64,000 nucleotides of DNA from Combretum micranthum (Eukaryota; Streptophyta; Magnoliopsida; Myrtales; Combretaceae). The stretch spans positions 186,001 to 250,000 of the forward strand of contig JAMXBD010000232.1 of the NCBI GenBank assembly GCA_024138025.1, in the 5' to 3' direction. Positions 36,048 to 46,985 of this stretch are shown here, piece after piece. Below the pieces are notes generated by a model. The model was not told where the DNA came from. It did not search any database and saw only the letters and a program-made list of their open reading frames with translations. Position 1 is the first letter of the stretch. Every line of letters starts with the position of its first letter. A program made the translations under genes and the position numbers.

Positions 36048-38034
36048 CAATATCGGTTCGATTTGAAAAGGAAATCAAAATGATCCTAAACCTAGAGGTT
36101 AGAATACATGGAATACAAATACATTAAGTGTATTACCGAACTTTCAGGCTGTGCATCTGCAAGTGAAAACAAGCTGAAAGTTCTCAGAAAGATGAAGTTT
36201 CATATTGTTATATACTTTCGGGCTGTGCATCATGTCCTTTTCTTTTTGTAATTTCCTTGTGACTAACTAGGTTTTTGCCAAAAATCTATAGTTTCCTTTG
36301 AAAATGTTTATCAATAAATTGCAAAAGCTTTCTTCAAGAGGATTTCTTAACCTTTTCAGCATTATCACCTCATAATCTCAATACCTGTTGTGATCCTGCA
36401 TTTTGCTATAATAGCAATTTCATTATTGCCTAACTACTTATAGAAGGTTATCATACCGTATAGTTGACCCTAATAGCGATTTCCTAATGAATTTCTATTA
36501 TAAAAAAAATTAAATAGTTATACAGTACTTAAACTTATGAATAGCAATTTAATACTGAAATATAAATTTTTCCCAAAATACTCCAATTTAAATAAAAAAA
36601 ATTAATAAATGAAAATCTTATAATCAAATTATTTCATTTATCAGTAGTAACAATTTCATTACAGTCAAAGTGAGTTGACAGTAAGTTTATATACATATTT
36701 GGGAAGGTTTCCTATGAAAATGGATTTCCTCAAAAACTTTTGGTTTGGAGGAAGCATCTTGATTTGGGATTTGGAAACAACTTGTAAAATTGGCTTTGGC
36801 TTTTATTACTAATTAAATTACTTTTGTCTTTCTCCTTTCCTAAGTTCTCTCTTTTAAGAGCATTTTGGAATGCTTTATTGCACTTATATTGTTAGCTTTT
36901 AAAACCTTGGCGCATTTAAATTATTATTATTATTTTTTTTTTTTTTTGGTGAATCTAACAAGGAAAGACGGATATAGACTCAATGGAGTGCAGACACCTA
37001 TGTCACCATAATTCCTATAAAATTTGAATTTCTGCTAAAAGATCAGTTTTCTGTTTCTCATGGCTTTGCATTGCATTTTTGGTCTTGAAATTAACATTCA
37101 TGATGTGCCTTCAAGTAGCAAAGCCATAATTTGACCCCTGCTATGTAGGTAGCCAAAAAGGACGCAAATCATCATTGAATTTGTTCTCACTTCTCACAAG
37201 TCACAAGCATGAATTTCTCCTATTTTATCTAATATTCATCTAATCTCCTCCTTAATGTTTTTCATGTATGGGCTGGCGATTTCCTGTTAGTGAGAGACAA
37301 TGAGAATAATCATCCTTGAACATTTGTAATTTCATTTTCTTCGAGTTTTAACTGGGACTATGCGCAGCTACAATGTCTGGGTAATATATCTTGAGGGTTG
37401 TGGGCCCCGAAAAAAAAAAAAAAAAAAAAAGTATTCTTGAGGGTGCTGAAATTATCACATGCTTGTATATGCCTTTCATCCAAAGTGGATAATTGAGCTA
37501 TACTCTCTGCTTCAAGCAACATGAAATGGTCTATACATCTAGACACAGGAACCAGCATGAAATGCGCCATGGCAAATTGAGTATTCTATCAGGTTAATTC
37601 ATTAGAAGATGGCATTCTCTGAAATATATTTTCTTGTTTATATGTGAAGCATTTATTACATGATAAACTTAGTCTTTTCTAAAACCCACGTTCTAGATTA
37701 AGTAAGTTTGAACATAATAATGTTTATTAGGTTTATAGTTCACATAATAGTTACATGTGATGTTTTTTGTTTAAGCTAAGTCTCCATGAGCCATCTATCA
37801 GGAATTGACTTTTTCTGACAGAGGCTCTAGTCTAGTTTATTACGTAGAAGGGAATTGGCTGAATGATTAAAAAAATAAGTGTGCTACCCAGAGAACAATG
37901 TAATATTTTCCCCCTCCACAATAGGTTTCATTTTGCAAGACCACTTGTTTTATTTCAGCTATTATTTGGTTTTGATCGCTGAGACTAGTTAGTGATTGTA
38001 CTGATTTTCATTGCAATCATTCCTTTATATGTAG
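36048..38034 (+). other. Non-coding stretch, probable remainder of the BED/hAT first intron
   Basis: No coding homology. It holds poly-T near 36933-36948 and poly-A near 37411-37430. It ends in TTCCTTTATATGTAG, a fair 3' splice site at 38034. The minus-strand 37358-37570 open frame spans the poly-A and is not credible. Confidence 0.5.
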
Positions 38035-40339
38035 GAAAAAATGTACTGATGTTATTGCTGCTGGAGTTGGTGATGAAAGTGAGGTTGTTTATTCCTGTAA
38101 AACTGACAATACACCCTTATGGCAATTTGTGGAGAAGTTAGAAAAATGTGGAGGGGGTGGAAATACATCTTTCAAGTGTGGTTATTGCTTAAGGACTTTT
38201 AAGGGGTCTTACTCTAGGGTGAAAGCTCATCTGTTAAAAATAAAGGGTCTTACTCTAGGGTGAAAGCTCATCTGTTAAAAATAAAGGGTTTTGGGATCAA
38301 AGGATGCCCTAAAGTAACCGTGTCTCAAATAAATGATATGCAAAAAATGATAGATGATGTTGAGGTGACGATTTTAAGGCCCATACCTAGAAATGTGCCG
38401 TTACCACCATCTTATCTTTTGAAAAATTCTTCAAGGGACTCACTTATGCAAGAGGATCTTGATCAAAGTGAGAAAAGAAAAGGTCTTGAAATTTCATTTT
38501 CAGGGGAAACACACAGCATGCAACTTCATGATGAATTGGATGGTAAAATTGCTAAAATGTTTTTCTCTGCTGGATTACCATTTAGTCTTACAAGAAATCC
38601 TTACTTTAGGAGTGTCTTTGCTAGTGCTGGTGGTGGTAATATTTCTGGTTATGTGCCACCAAGTTACAATGATTTGATAAGCAAACTGCTTCCAAGGGAG
38701 AAGGCTAATATTGAAAAATTGCTTGGACCAATTAAAGCTCAATGGAGAGTAAAAGGTGTAACCATTGTGGCTAATGGTTGGTCTGATCCTCAAAGAAGGC
38801 AAGGTATTAATTTCATGGCAGTAAATGAAAGTGGGCTGGTGTTCTTGAGAGCTGTCGATTGTGAAGAAGTGTATGGAAATGAAACTTTTATGTCTCAGTT
38901 GATGAAGGAGGTTGTAGATGAGGTTGGACCAACTAATGTGGTCCAGTTCATCACAGATAACAGGCCAGTTTGTAGAGCTGCTGGGTTATTAGTAGAGCAA
39001 GCATATCCACATATTTTCTGGACTCCTTGCATTGTTTATACTCTTGATCTTGCACTTAAAAATATGTGTTCTGCGAAAAATACTGTTACAGAAGGGATTG
39101 CATATGATGAATGTTGTTGGATCTCTTCTGTTGTTGAAGATGCAATGATGATAAAGAATTTCCCCATGAATCACTCGATGTGGCTTGCTATGACTAATTT
39201 TTTTCCAAAGCTAAAACTACTTGCTGTCTCGGAGACTCTTTTTGCATCCATGGTGGTTATGCTAAGAAGATTTAGACTTGTAAAGGGTGCTCTTCGAGCA
39301 CTTGTAATAAGTGACAAATGGTCTTGTTATCGTGGAGAGGATGTTGATAGAGCTCAATTGGTGAGAACAAAGTTGTTGGATGACGATTGGTGGGATAAAA
39401 TTGACTACATTCTTGCCTTCACAAGACCTATCTCTGATATGCTTGAACTTCTATGTATGGACAGGCCTTGTCTTCACTCCATTTGGGGTATGTGGGACCA
39501 TATGATTGCAAAAGTGAAGGAAGTGATCTATACGTAGGAAGCAAGAGGTGAACAGGATGATTCAAGATTTTGGAATGTGGTGCATACCATTTTGCACGAG
39601 AGATGGAGAAAAAGCATCACACCTTTACATTGCTTAGCACATTCATTGAATCCAAGGCACTTTAGTTGTTTGTTTCTTTTTGGTACATATTTTTCCATTT
39701 CACATAAGTGTGTGTTATTTATTGTTTTTTCAGGTACTCAAGTTATCAATGGTTAACTGAGATCTCTGGCCGCATTAATCCAGCAAGTGATCTAGAGATC
39801 TCCAACATGAGAAAGGTGTGCTTAAAGAGGCTGTTTCAAGATGAGAAGGAGAGGAAGAAAGCAACTTGTGAGGTTGCTAAATTCCTTGGGTCTTCAGATG
39901 ATTAATGTCCATGCAAGATATGGGCGAGATGGGGCCAAGGGATTGGTGGGCAACCCATGGTGCTTCAACACCTCTGATTCAAAGCCTGGCTTTGAAGTTA
40001 TTGGACCAACCTAGCTCTTCATCATTTTGGGAGAAAAATTGGACTACATATCCTTATATACACTCATTGATAAAAAATAAAATTCCTTCAGAACATGATA
40101 AGGATTTGATTTTTGTCCATACCAATCTTCGCCTCTTATCACGAAGAACCCCAGAATACATGTATGGTGAAAACAAGATGTGGGATGTTTCAGGAAATTC
40201 TTTTGATCTCATGGATGATTTTGGTTTGGAATTTGTAAATTATTCTCTCGATATTCCGGAATTAGAAAACGATTTGTTTGTTGATGAATCTTCTGAAAGA
40301 GATTATGGTGCGTGTGGTAGCAGATCAGATGAATGCTAG
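38035..40339 (+). pseudogene. BED zinc-finger / hAT-transposase-derived gene, broken
   Basis: Order: BED zinc finger (LWQFVEKLEKC, then CGYCLRTFKGSYSRVKAHL near 38160-38240), linker, DUF659-type hAT domain (PSYNDLISKLLPREKANIEK; WSDPQRRQGINFMAVN; VVQFITDNRPVCRAAG; WTPCIVYTLDLAL, 38660-39060), central hAT region (to 39536), and hAT C-terminal dimerisation domain (RDWWATHGASTPLIQSLALKLL; LRLLSRRTPEYM...NKMWDVSG, 39940-40190). It resembles plant hAT-derived BED proteins; nuclear DNA binding would be expected. Lesions: a 41-bp tandem duplication shifts the frame inside the zinc finger (38208-38289), TAG at 39535-39537, and a shift near 39902. An intron at 39657-39733 has GC instead of GT at its donor. 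The uninterrupted 425-codon stretch from 38260 suggests recent loss. Confidence 0.85.
38208..38289 (+). repeat. Perfect 41-bp tandem duplication in the zinc-finger exon
   Basis: Copies 38208-38248 and 38249-38289 are identical (start CTTACTCTAGGGTGAAAGCT, end AATAAAGGGT). Because 41 is not a multiple of three, the downstream frame is lost. The perfect identity points to a very recent event or an assembly error. Confidence 0.95.
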
Positions 40340-40467
40340 CATCGGATGATTTGTAGGTAGTCATACTCTTGGTTTATGTAGATATCTTGTATTAATAATA
40401 ACAATAATGTACTTTAGTTTTGTTACGGTGTATTGTCATGCCCTGGAAAAAGACCTGATAGGAAAAA

Positions 40468-40950
40468 TGTTGAAATTTCCCGTGTTTATCGTGAGATATT
40501 ATGTTCTATTTTGGATTAGGATGTCAGTTGAGATCCTTATCGGGAAACTTGGCTCTAAACGTGATCCATTTTCAGAACAAGATCAACCCACTATCCACAC
40601 GCGAGGAAATCTCGCATCCACACCCCTATCACGTTCAACAAACTCTGTGATGGACAGAGTTATATAAAGAACGTGTTGGTTCTGTTTATGGGTCCCTAAG
40701 CCTACTCATATTTTTAAATACAACACCATCGTATAAATAGAGGAAAGGTTTAGAAGCATCCAGCAGAAATTAAAGTAAAATCGGAGACGAAAGTAAAGAA
40801 AAATCAGAACTTGAATCTTGGTTCGAGCATTTCTCACACTTAATTTGCAATGGCTGGAGGTATGTACTCGATCTATTATCGCTTCCGCTTTTGTCTCTAT
40901 TGTGTTCATATGTTTGCTGAACATGTTGAGACGCATCCTTGATATTTACA
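40468..40950 (+). repeat. 5' LTR of the young copia element
   Basis: Starts TGTTGAAATTTCCCG and ends TTGATATTTACA. It differs from the 3' LTR at GTTATATAAAGAAC (3' copy GTTATGTAAAGGAAC) and CTCACACTT (3' copy CTCAAACTT). It contains a TATA box at 40732 and, at 40850, the ATG that probably starts Gag. Confidence 0.95.
40731..40740 (+). promoter_or_regulatory. TATA box of the copia 5' LTR
   Basis: GTATAAATAG lies 110-120 bp before the LTR ATG; transcription would start about 30 bp downstream. The same box recurs in the 3' LTR near 46766. Confidence 0.7.
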
Positions 40951-40952
40951 TT

Positions 40953-40964
40953 TGGTATCAGAGC
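40953..40964 (+). other. Primer-binding site (initiator tRNA-Met)
   Basis: TGGTATCAGAGC, two bases after the 5' LTR end, is complementary to the 3' end of plant initiator tRNA-Met, the usual copia primer. Confidence 0.95.
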
Positions 40965-41640
40965 ACATAAATTGCCTCTGTCTTGCTCCATTTTTGGTTG
41001 GTTTCTTTTCTAGTATATATGGAGATGATTTTCTGTATTTTCTAGGTTTGAATTTCTGTTTTGGGTGTATAAAAGGGACGGATCTGAAACCGTCATGAGG
41101 TTGAAGCATTATGAATATATATGTGTATGTATACGCTTTATATATGGTTTGAATAAAAAAAAAAAAAATTTGGAACGGGTCAAATTGACCCGTCGGGAGG
41201 TTGAAGACGACTGTGGTTTAAAGGCATCCTATGTTTTTTGTTTTGGTTTAAACGCACGAATACATATGTGGCTGAAAAGTTACCATGTAATATAATATGT
41301 ATGTGTTGCAAAAGGTTCCACGAATAGCTGCTGCACTTTGAAAACTTTTGTCATTGATTTTTGCAATAATAGGTGGAAAGTCGTACGATTCTTATTTTCT
41401 AATTGTTTCAAAGGAATTGACGTGGAAAGCTCCTTTCTTTAACATATACATATACTTTGGAAAATAGCCTTTGTATTCTCCCAATTATCTCGTTGACATA
41501 GAAAGTCCTTTTTTAAGAATTCGGACTATACATTTACATATATATATTCATGTGTGAAGAACGTAAAGGGTATTGAAATATATGCGTATATTTCATAAAG
41601 TTAGAATTTTTAAGGTACCTTTGCATGTAATAAATGTTAT

Positions 41641-42086
41641 GCATAATATTGTATTTTTTTATTGTGCAATATTTATGCTTATATTATGAGAATATTTGTA
41701 CATAATAATAACATGTTAGTTAATATTATGTAATTCATAATATTAAGCTAGTCTTATGTAATTTAATGTCTAGTGATCCATATAAATTTTGATTAATTAG
41801 AGAATAGCCACAGCATCTTTAATTAATTTAAATTATATATCATGATCACATAAGACTATTAGATATTGATTGTAATTAATTGTACTAAATATAATAAATT
41901 TTTTCCCACAGGAATTTTTATTATATATATACTATTAATTAGGATAAAATATCAAGTTATTCATAACTTGCCCACAGGAATTATGAATTAATTAAATAAC
42001 TTGATAGTTTTGTCATAAAGAATAAATGAATCTGCTTGAATTAGAAACTTAGCCCACAGGCAATTTCCATGTCATTAGATTCATTT
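41641..42086 (+). other. Series of stem-loops in the copia leader, four with a CCACAG loop
   Basis: Stem-loops visible by eye: 41641-41678 (GCATAATATTG / CAATATTTATGC); 41720-41746 (TTAATATTATG / CATAATATTAA, loop TAATT); 41792-41827 (ATTAATTA / TAATTAAT, loop with GCCACAG); 41889-41929 (ATATAATAAATT / AATTTTTATTATAT, loop with CCCACAGG); 41951-42005 (ATCAAGTTAT+TCATAA against TTATGA...ATAACTTGAT, loop with GCCCACAGG); 42024-42086 (AAATGAATCT / AGATTCATTT, with GCCCACAGG inside). Three independent stems presenting the same loop word, plus a variant, point to a cis-acting RNA signal such as packaging or dimerisation. Confidence 0.65.
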
Positions 42087-42172
42087 CTAAAGCATGATTT
42101 ACATTGGTAAAGCATGATATTTTGTTTAAGCCTCAATTTTAACATAAGCATGTAATCTATAATTTTATGCAG

Positions 42173-45100
42173 TTGTGCAACCTGCAAATTTCTCTGATAT
42201 TCGTTATGATATCCCTGAACTTAAGGGAGATAACTATAAGGTCTGGAAGGAGAGAGTTCTTCTTCATTTGGGGTGGATGGATATAGACTATGCTATTAGG
42301 AAAGACGAACCACCACCACTGACTGATACTAGCACTGCAGCAGACATTACGCTTTATGAGCGATGGGAGCGATCTAATCGTCTCAGCGTGATGTTCATTA
42401 AGACTAGAATTTCTGCTAGTATCCGTGGTTCCGTCGACCAGCATGAAAAGGTCAAAGACTTGCTAAAAGCCATTGATGATCAATTTGTCACTTCAGATAA
42501 GGCACTAGCAAGTACTCTGATCATGAAGCTCTCATCCCTGAGGCTCACCGGTGTGAGAGGTGTGCGCGAGCACATCATGCAAATGAGGGATATTGCGGCT
42601 CAATTGAAGAATCTCGAGGTTGAATTATCGGATTCTTTCTTGGTGCACTACATCTTGAACACTCTTCCGCATCAATATGGACCCTTCAAAATCTCATACA
42701 ACACACATAAGGATAAATGGTCAATTAATGAACTTATGACCATGTGTGTTCAAGAGGAAGGGAGACTGATGATGGAACAGGGTGAAAGTGCAATGCTGAC
42801 AACGCATGGGAAAGGCAAATCTCAAGCCAATCAAAAGGGGAAAAGTAAAATGCCTCCCCAAGGTAGTATTAAGAAAGATTCCAAGTGTTTCTTCTGTAAA
42901 AAGAAGGGGCACATGAAGAAGGAATGCGCCAAATTTCAGAAATGGCTTGCAGACAAAGGTAATCTAACCTCACTTGTTTGTTATGAATCTAATATGGTTA
43001 ATGTCAATATTAACACATGGTGGGTTGATTCTGGATCAACAATCCACATTTCAAATTCCTTGCAGGGTTTGCAAAACCTAAGGAAGCCAGTGGGAAGTGA
43101 GCAAAGCATCTTATCAGGAAACAAGATGAGCTCGCATGTGGAAGCAATGGAACTTGTTATTTGAATTTGTCTAGTGGTTTTGTTTTAAAGTTGGAAAAGA
43201 CCTTTTATGTTCCAAGTTTCTCTAGAAACTTGATTTCAGTTTCAAGACTTGTACCTTTTGGATATTCCTTTAATTTTTCAAATTCATCATTCAGTTTATT
43301 TTATAAATCTGATTGTGTTGGGAATGGTACTTTGTCTGATGGTCTTTACCGCATTAATTTACAAAACAATGTCACTTATGATTCAATGCATGTTCACACT
43401 GGGACTAAAAGATGTGTTATTAATGAGGATTCCTCTACATTATGGCATCGAGATTAGGTCATATCTCCATGGATAGAATTAAAAGATTAGTAAATGAAGG
43501 GGTACTTAATACACTAGATTTTACTGATTTTGAGACTTGTGTGGACTGCATAAAGGGAAAGCAGACCAACAAGTCAAAGAAAGGTGCCAAAAGGAGTTCA
43601 GACATATTAGAGATCATACATACTGATATATGTAGTCCAAACATGGACTCACATGGTCAGAAATACTTCATCTCTTTTATAGATGATTACTCACGATATA
43701 TGTATCTCTACATGCTTTATAATAAGAACGAAGCATTAGATGCCTTTAAGATCTTTAAGGCTGAAGTGGAGAAACAATGCGGTAAGCAAATTAAGATCGT
43801 GAGATCAGATAGAGGTGGAGAATATTATGGTAGATACACAGAGGATGGACAAGCACCTGGGCCATTTGCAAAGTTTCTTCAAGAGCATGGGATTGTTGCT
43901 CAATACACCATGCCTGGTTCACCGGACCAAAATGGTGTAGCAGAAAGAAGAAACCGAACATTATTGGATATGGTGCGGAGTATGCTTAGCAGCTCCAATC
44001 TTCCTAAATCCTTGTGGGCTGAAGCACTTAAGACGGCTGCGTATATATTAAACCGAGTTCCAACCAAGGCTGTCCCTAAGACGCCATTTGAATTATGGAA
44101 AGGTTGGAAACCGAGTTTGCGACATATGCGCGTTTGGGGATGCCCGTCTGAAGTAAGAATTTATAATCCACAAGAGAAGAAGCTTGACCCAAGGACCATT
44201 AGTGGGTATTTCATTGGATATGCTGAAAGGTCTAAAGGTTACAAGTTTTATTGTCCATCTCATAGCACTAGGATTGTGGAATCAAGAAATGCAAAGTTTC
44301 TTGAAAATGACTTGATCAGTGGGAGCAATCAAACCAGGAACATAGTTTCTGAGAATGATCATTCAGAATCTCAACCTTCCACCTCAAGTGATAGATTGGT
44401 TATTGTTTACAGCACCCCTCAAGTACAAACTGGTGTTGAACAACCAATCACTGAAGTTCCACAAGCTGTGATGACATTCCAGTAGATCAGATGGTTCAAG
44501 AGTTGCCAACAACTTTTGAACAACGAGTTGAACCACATACTTCTCAGGAAGATGATGGTACAACATTAAGAAGATCTACTAGACCAAGGAGATCAGCAAT
44601 TCCTGAAGATTATGTTGTGTATCTGCAAGAATCTGACTATAACATTGGAGCCGAAAATGATCCGAACTCTTTTCACAAGCCATGAGTTGCAAAGAATCTG
44701 AATTGTGGTACAGTGCCATGAAGGAAGAGATGAATTCTATGAAGGATAACGAAGTCTGGGATCTTGTTGAGTTACCCAGTGGTGTAAAAGCCATTGGATG
44801 TAAATGGGTCTTTAAAACAAAGAGAGACTCATTGGGTAACATTGAGAGATACAAGGCAAGACTTGTTGCTAAGGGATTCACTCAGAAAGAAGGAATCGAT
44901 TACACGGAAACTTTCTCTCCTGTATCTAAGAAAGATTCCTTGCGTGTGATTTTGGCATTAGTAGCCCATTTTGACTTAGAATTGCAACAAATGGATGTGA
45001 AAACGGTTTCTCAATGGAGATCTAGAGGAGGAGGTTTACATGAAACAACCTGAAGGATTCCTCTCTAGTAATGGTGAGCAATTGGTTTGCAAGCTCAAGA

Positions 45101-46218
45101 AATCCATATATGGTTTAAAACAAGCATCCCGCCAATGGTATTTAAAATTCCATAATGTAATTTCTTCATTCGGATTTGTAGAAAATGTTATGGATCAATG
45201 TATATACCAGAAGATCAGTGGGAGTAAAATCTGTTTTCTTGTTTTATATGTGGATGACATTTTGTTAGCAACCAATGATAGGGTTTGCTATATGAGGTGA
45301 AACAATTCCTCTCAAAGAACTTTGATATGAAAGATATGGGTGAGGCATCTTATGTCATTGGAATTAAGATCCATAGGGATAGATCTCGAGGCATTTTAGG
45401 TTTGTCTCAAGAAACCTATATCAATAAAGTTTTAGAGAGATTTCGGATGAAGGATTGTTCACCAAGTATAGCACCTATTGTGAAGGGTGATAAATTCAGC
45501 TTAAGCCAATGCCCCAAAAATGAGCTCGAGCGAGAACAAATGAAAAACATCCCATATGCTTCAGCTGTTGGAAGCCTAATGTATGCTCAGGTCTGTACCA
45601 GACCTGACATTGCATTTGTTGTTGGGATACTAGGGAGATATCAGAGTAACCCAGGTATTGACCACTGGAGAGCTGCAAAGAAGGTAATGAGATACCTTCA
45701 AGGTACAAAGGATTACATGCTCATATATAGACGGACTGACAATCTGGAGGTCATTGGATACTCCGATGCGGACTTTGCTGGCTGTGTTGATTCACGAAAA
45801 TCAACATCTGGTTATATTTTCATGCTTGCCGTGGGCTATCTTGGAGGAGTGCGAAGCAACCTTGACTGCTACTTCCACTATGGAGCCGAGTTTGTATCTT
45901 GTTTGAGGCTACCTCACATGGTGTATGGTTAAGAGTTTCATGTCTGGGCTTAAAATTGTAGATTTTATTTCTAGGCCATTGAGATTGTACTGTGATAACT
46001 CAGCTGCTGTATTTATGGCTAAGAACAATAAGAGTGGTAGTCGAAGTAAGCATATCGACATCAAATACTTAGCCATAAGAGAACGTGTTAAGGAAAATAA
46101 AGTGGTCATTGAGCACATTAGCACTGAGTTGATGATAGCTGATCCTTTAACTAAAGGCATGCCACCAAAGAATTTTAAGGATCATGTAGTGAGAATGGGA
46201 CTCGGTTCCATGATGTAG
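42173..46218 (+). pseudogene. Copia gag-pol polyprotein with multiple frame shifts
   Basis: Domains in order: Gag (YDIPELKGDNYKVWKERV onward), zinc knuckle CFFCKKKGHMKKEC (near 42890), protease WWVDSGSTIHIS (43018), GAG-pre-integrase/zinc region (RLGHIS...CVDCIKGKQ, 43450-43560), integrase core (HTDICSPN, FIDDYSRYMY, NGVAERRNRTLLD, 43620-43970), RT (CKWVFKTKRDS..., VLYVDDILLATND with YVDD near 45250), RNase H (CDNSAAVFMAKN, SKHIDIKYLAIRERV; to ADPLTKGMPP, 46155). The usual single frame is broken near 43150, 43451, 44470, 44672, 45010, 45282 and several times in 45830-45925, mostly by what looks like one missing base. No ATG opens Gag; the start is probably supplied by splicing from the LTR. 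Either a defective copy moved in trans or sequence errors. Confidence 0.9.
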
Positions 46219-46488
46219 TCTTTCATTGTATATGCATTTGATATTTTAATGGAAACTCTTATTCAGTTGATGTTTTCTCGTTTGGTTTTGTGTACATGTT
46301 TCATTTATTTTGAGAAATATCATTAAGTTTGGACCTTGAATGAACATTGGGTTTATTCCTTAAGTTGTATGGGGTAGAGAAACATAGTGTATTGTAATAC
46401 ATGGAAGATAATACTCGTCGTTAGAGGACCTATCGCCATGATTCATATATTTTGTTTCTAGTTATGTATGATACTGGGGTTAAATGGA

Positions 46489-46501
46489 TCAAGTGGGAGA
46501 A
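46489..46501 (+). other. Polypurine tract before the 3' LTR
   Basis: AAGTGGGAGAA lies directly before the TG of the 3' LTR, where plus-strand DNA synthesis primes. Confidence 0.8.
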
Positions 46502-46985
46502 TGTTGAAATTTCCCGTGTTTATCGTGAGATATTATGTTCTATTTTGGATTAGGATGTCAGTTGAGATCCTTATCGGGAAACTTGGCTCTAAACGTGATC
46601 CATTTTCAGAACAAGATCAACCCACTATCCACACGCGAGGAAATCTCGCATCCACACCCCTATCACGTTCAACAAACTCTGTGATGGACAGAGTTATGTA
46701 AAGGAACGTGTTGGTTCTGTTTATGGGTCCCTAAGCCTACTCATATTTTTAAATACAACACCATCGTATAAATAGAGGAAAGGTTTAGAAGCATCCAGCA
46801 GAAATTAAAGTAAAATCGGAGACGAAAGTAAAGAAAAATCAGAACTTGAATCTTGGTTCGAGCATTTCTCAAACTTAATTTGCAATGGCTGGAGGTATGT
46901 ACTCGATCTATTATCGCTTCCGCTTTTGTCTCTATTGTGTTCATATGTTTGCTGAACATGTTGAGACGCATCCTTGATATTTACA
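46502..46985 (+). repeat. 3' LTR of the young copia element
   Basis: Same ends as the 5' LTR. It includes its own TATA box and a second copy of ATGGCTGGAG followed by GTATGT (near 46884), able in principle to start and splice a read-out transcript into DNA to the right. Confidence 0.95.

Larger units (their letters stand above)
40860..42172 (+). other. Predicted leader intron of the copia element, spanning the PBS
   Basis: In the LTR, ATGGCTGGAG (40850-40859) is followed by GTATGT, a strong splice donor. At 42163-42172 the sequence ATTTTATGCAG ends in a good acceptor. Joining the two gives M-A-G-V-V-Q-P-A-N-F, exactly in frame with Gag, which has no other ATG of its own near 42175 in that frame. 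The intron would remove the primer-binding site and about 1.3 kb of leader. Prediction from consensus and frame only. Confidence 0.65.
40468..46985 (+). mobile_element. Young full-length Ty1/copia retrotransposon
   Basis: A 6.52-kb element with two LTRs (40468-40950 and 46502-46985), TG...CA ends, a perfect 5-bp duplication AAAAA (40463-40467 and 46986-46990), a primer-binding site for initiator tRNA-Met, a purine tract before the 3' LTR, and a copia-ordered gag-protease-integrase-RT-RNase H region. The LTRs differ by two substitutions and one inserted base, about 0.4% by substitution, so the insertion is recent. It landed 129 bp behind the BED/hAT stop codon; the host sequence resumes at 46986. 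Confidence 0.95.

Noticed and set aside
42175..46218. Eight separate copia ORFs as individual genes
   Set aside because: Their domains follow one copia polyprotein in order; the breaks are small frame shifts.
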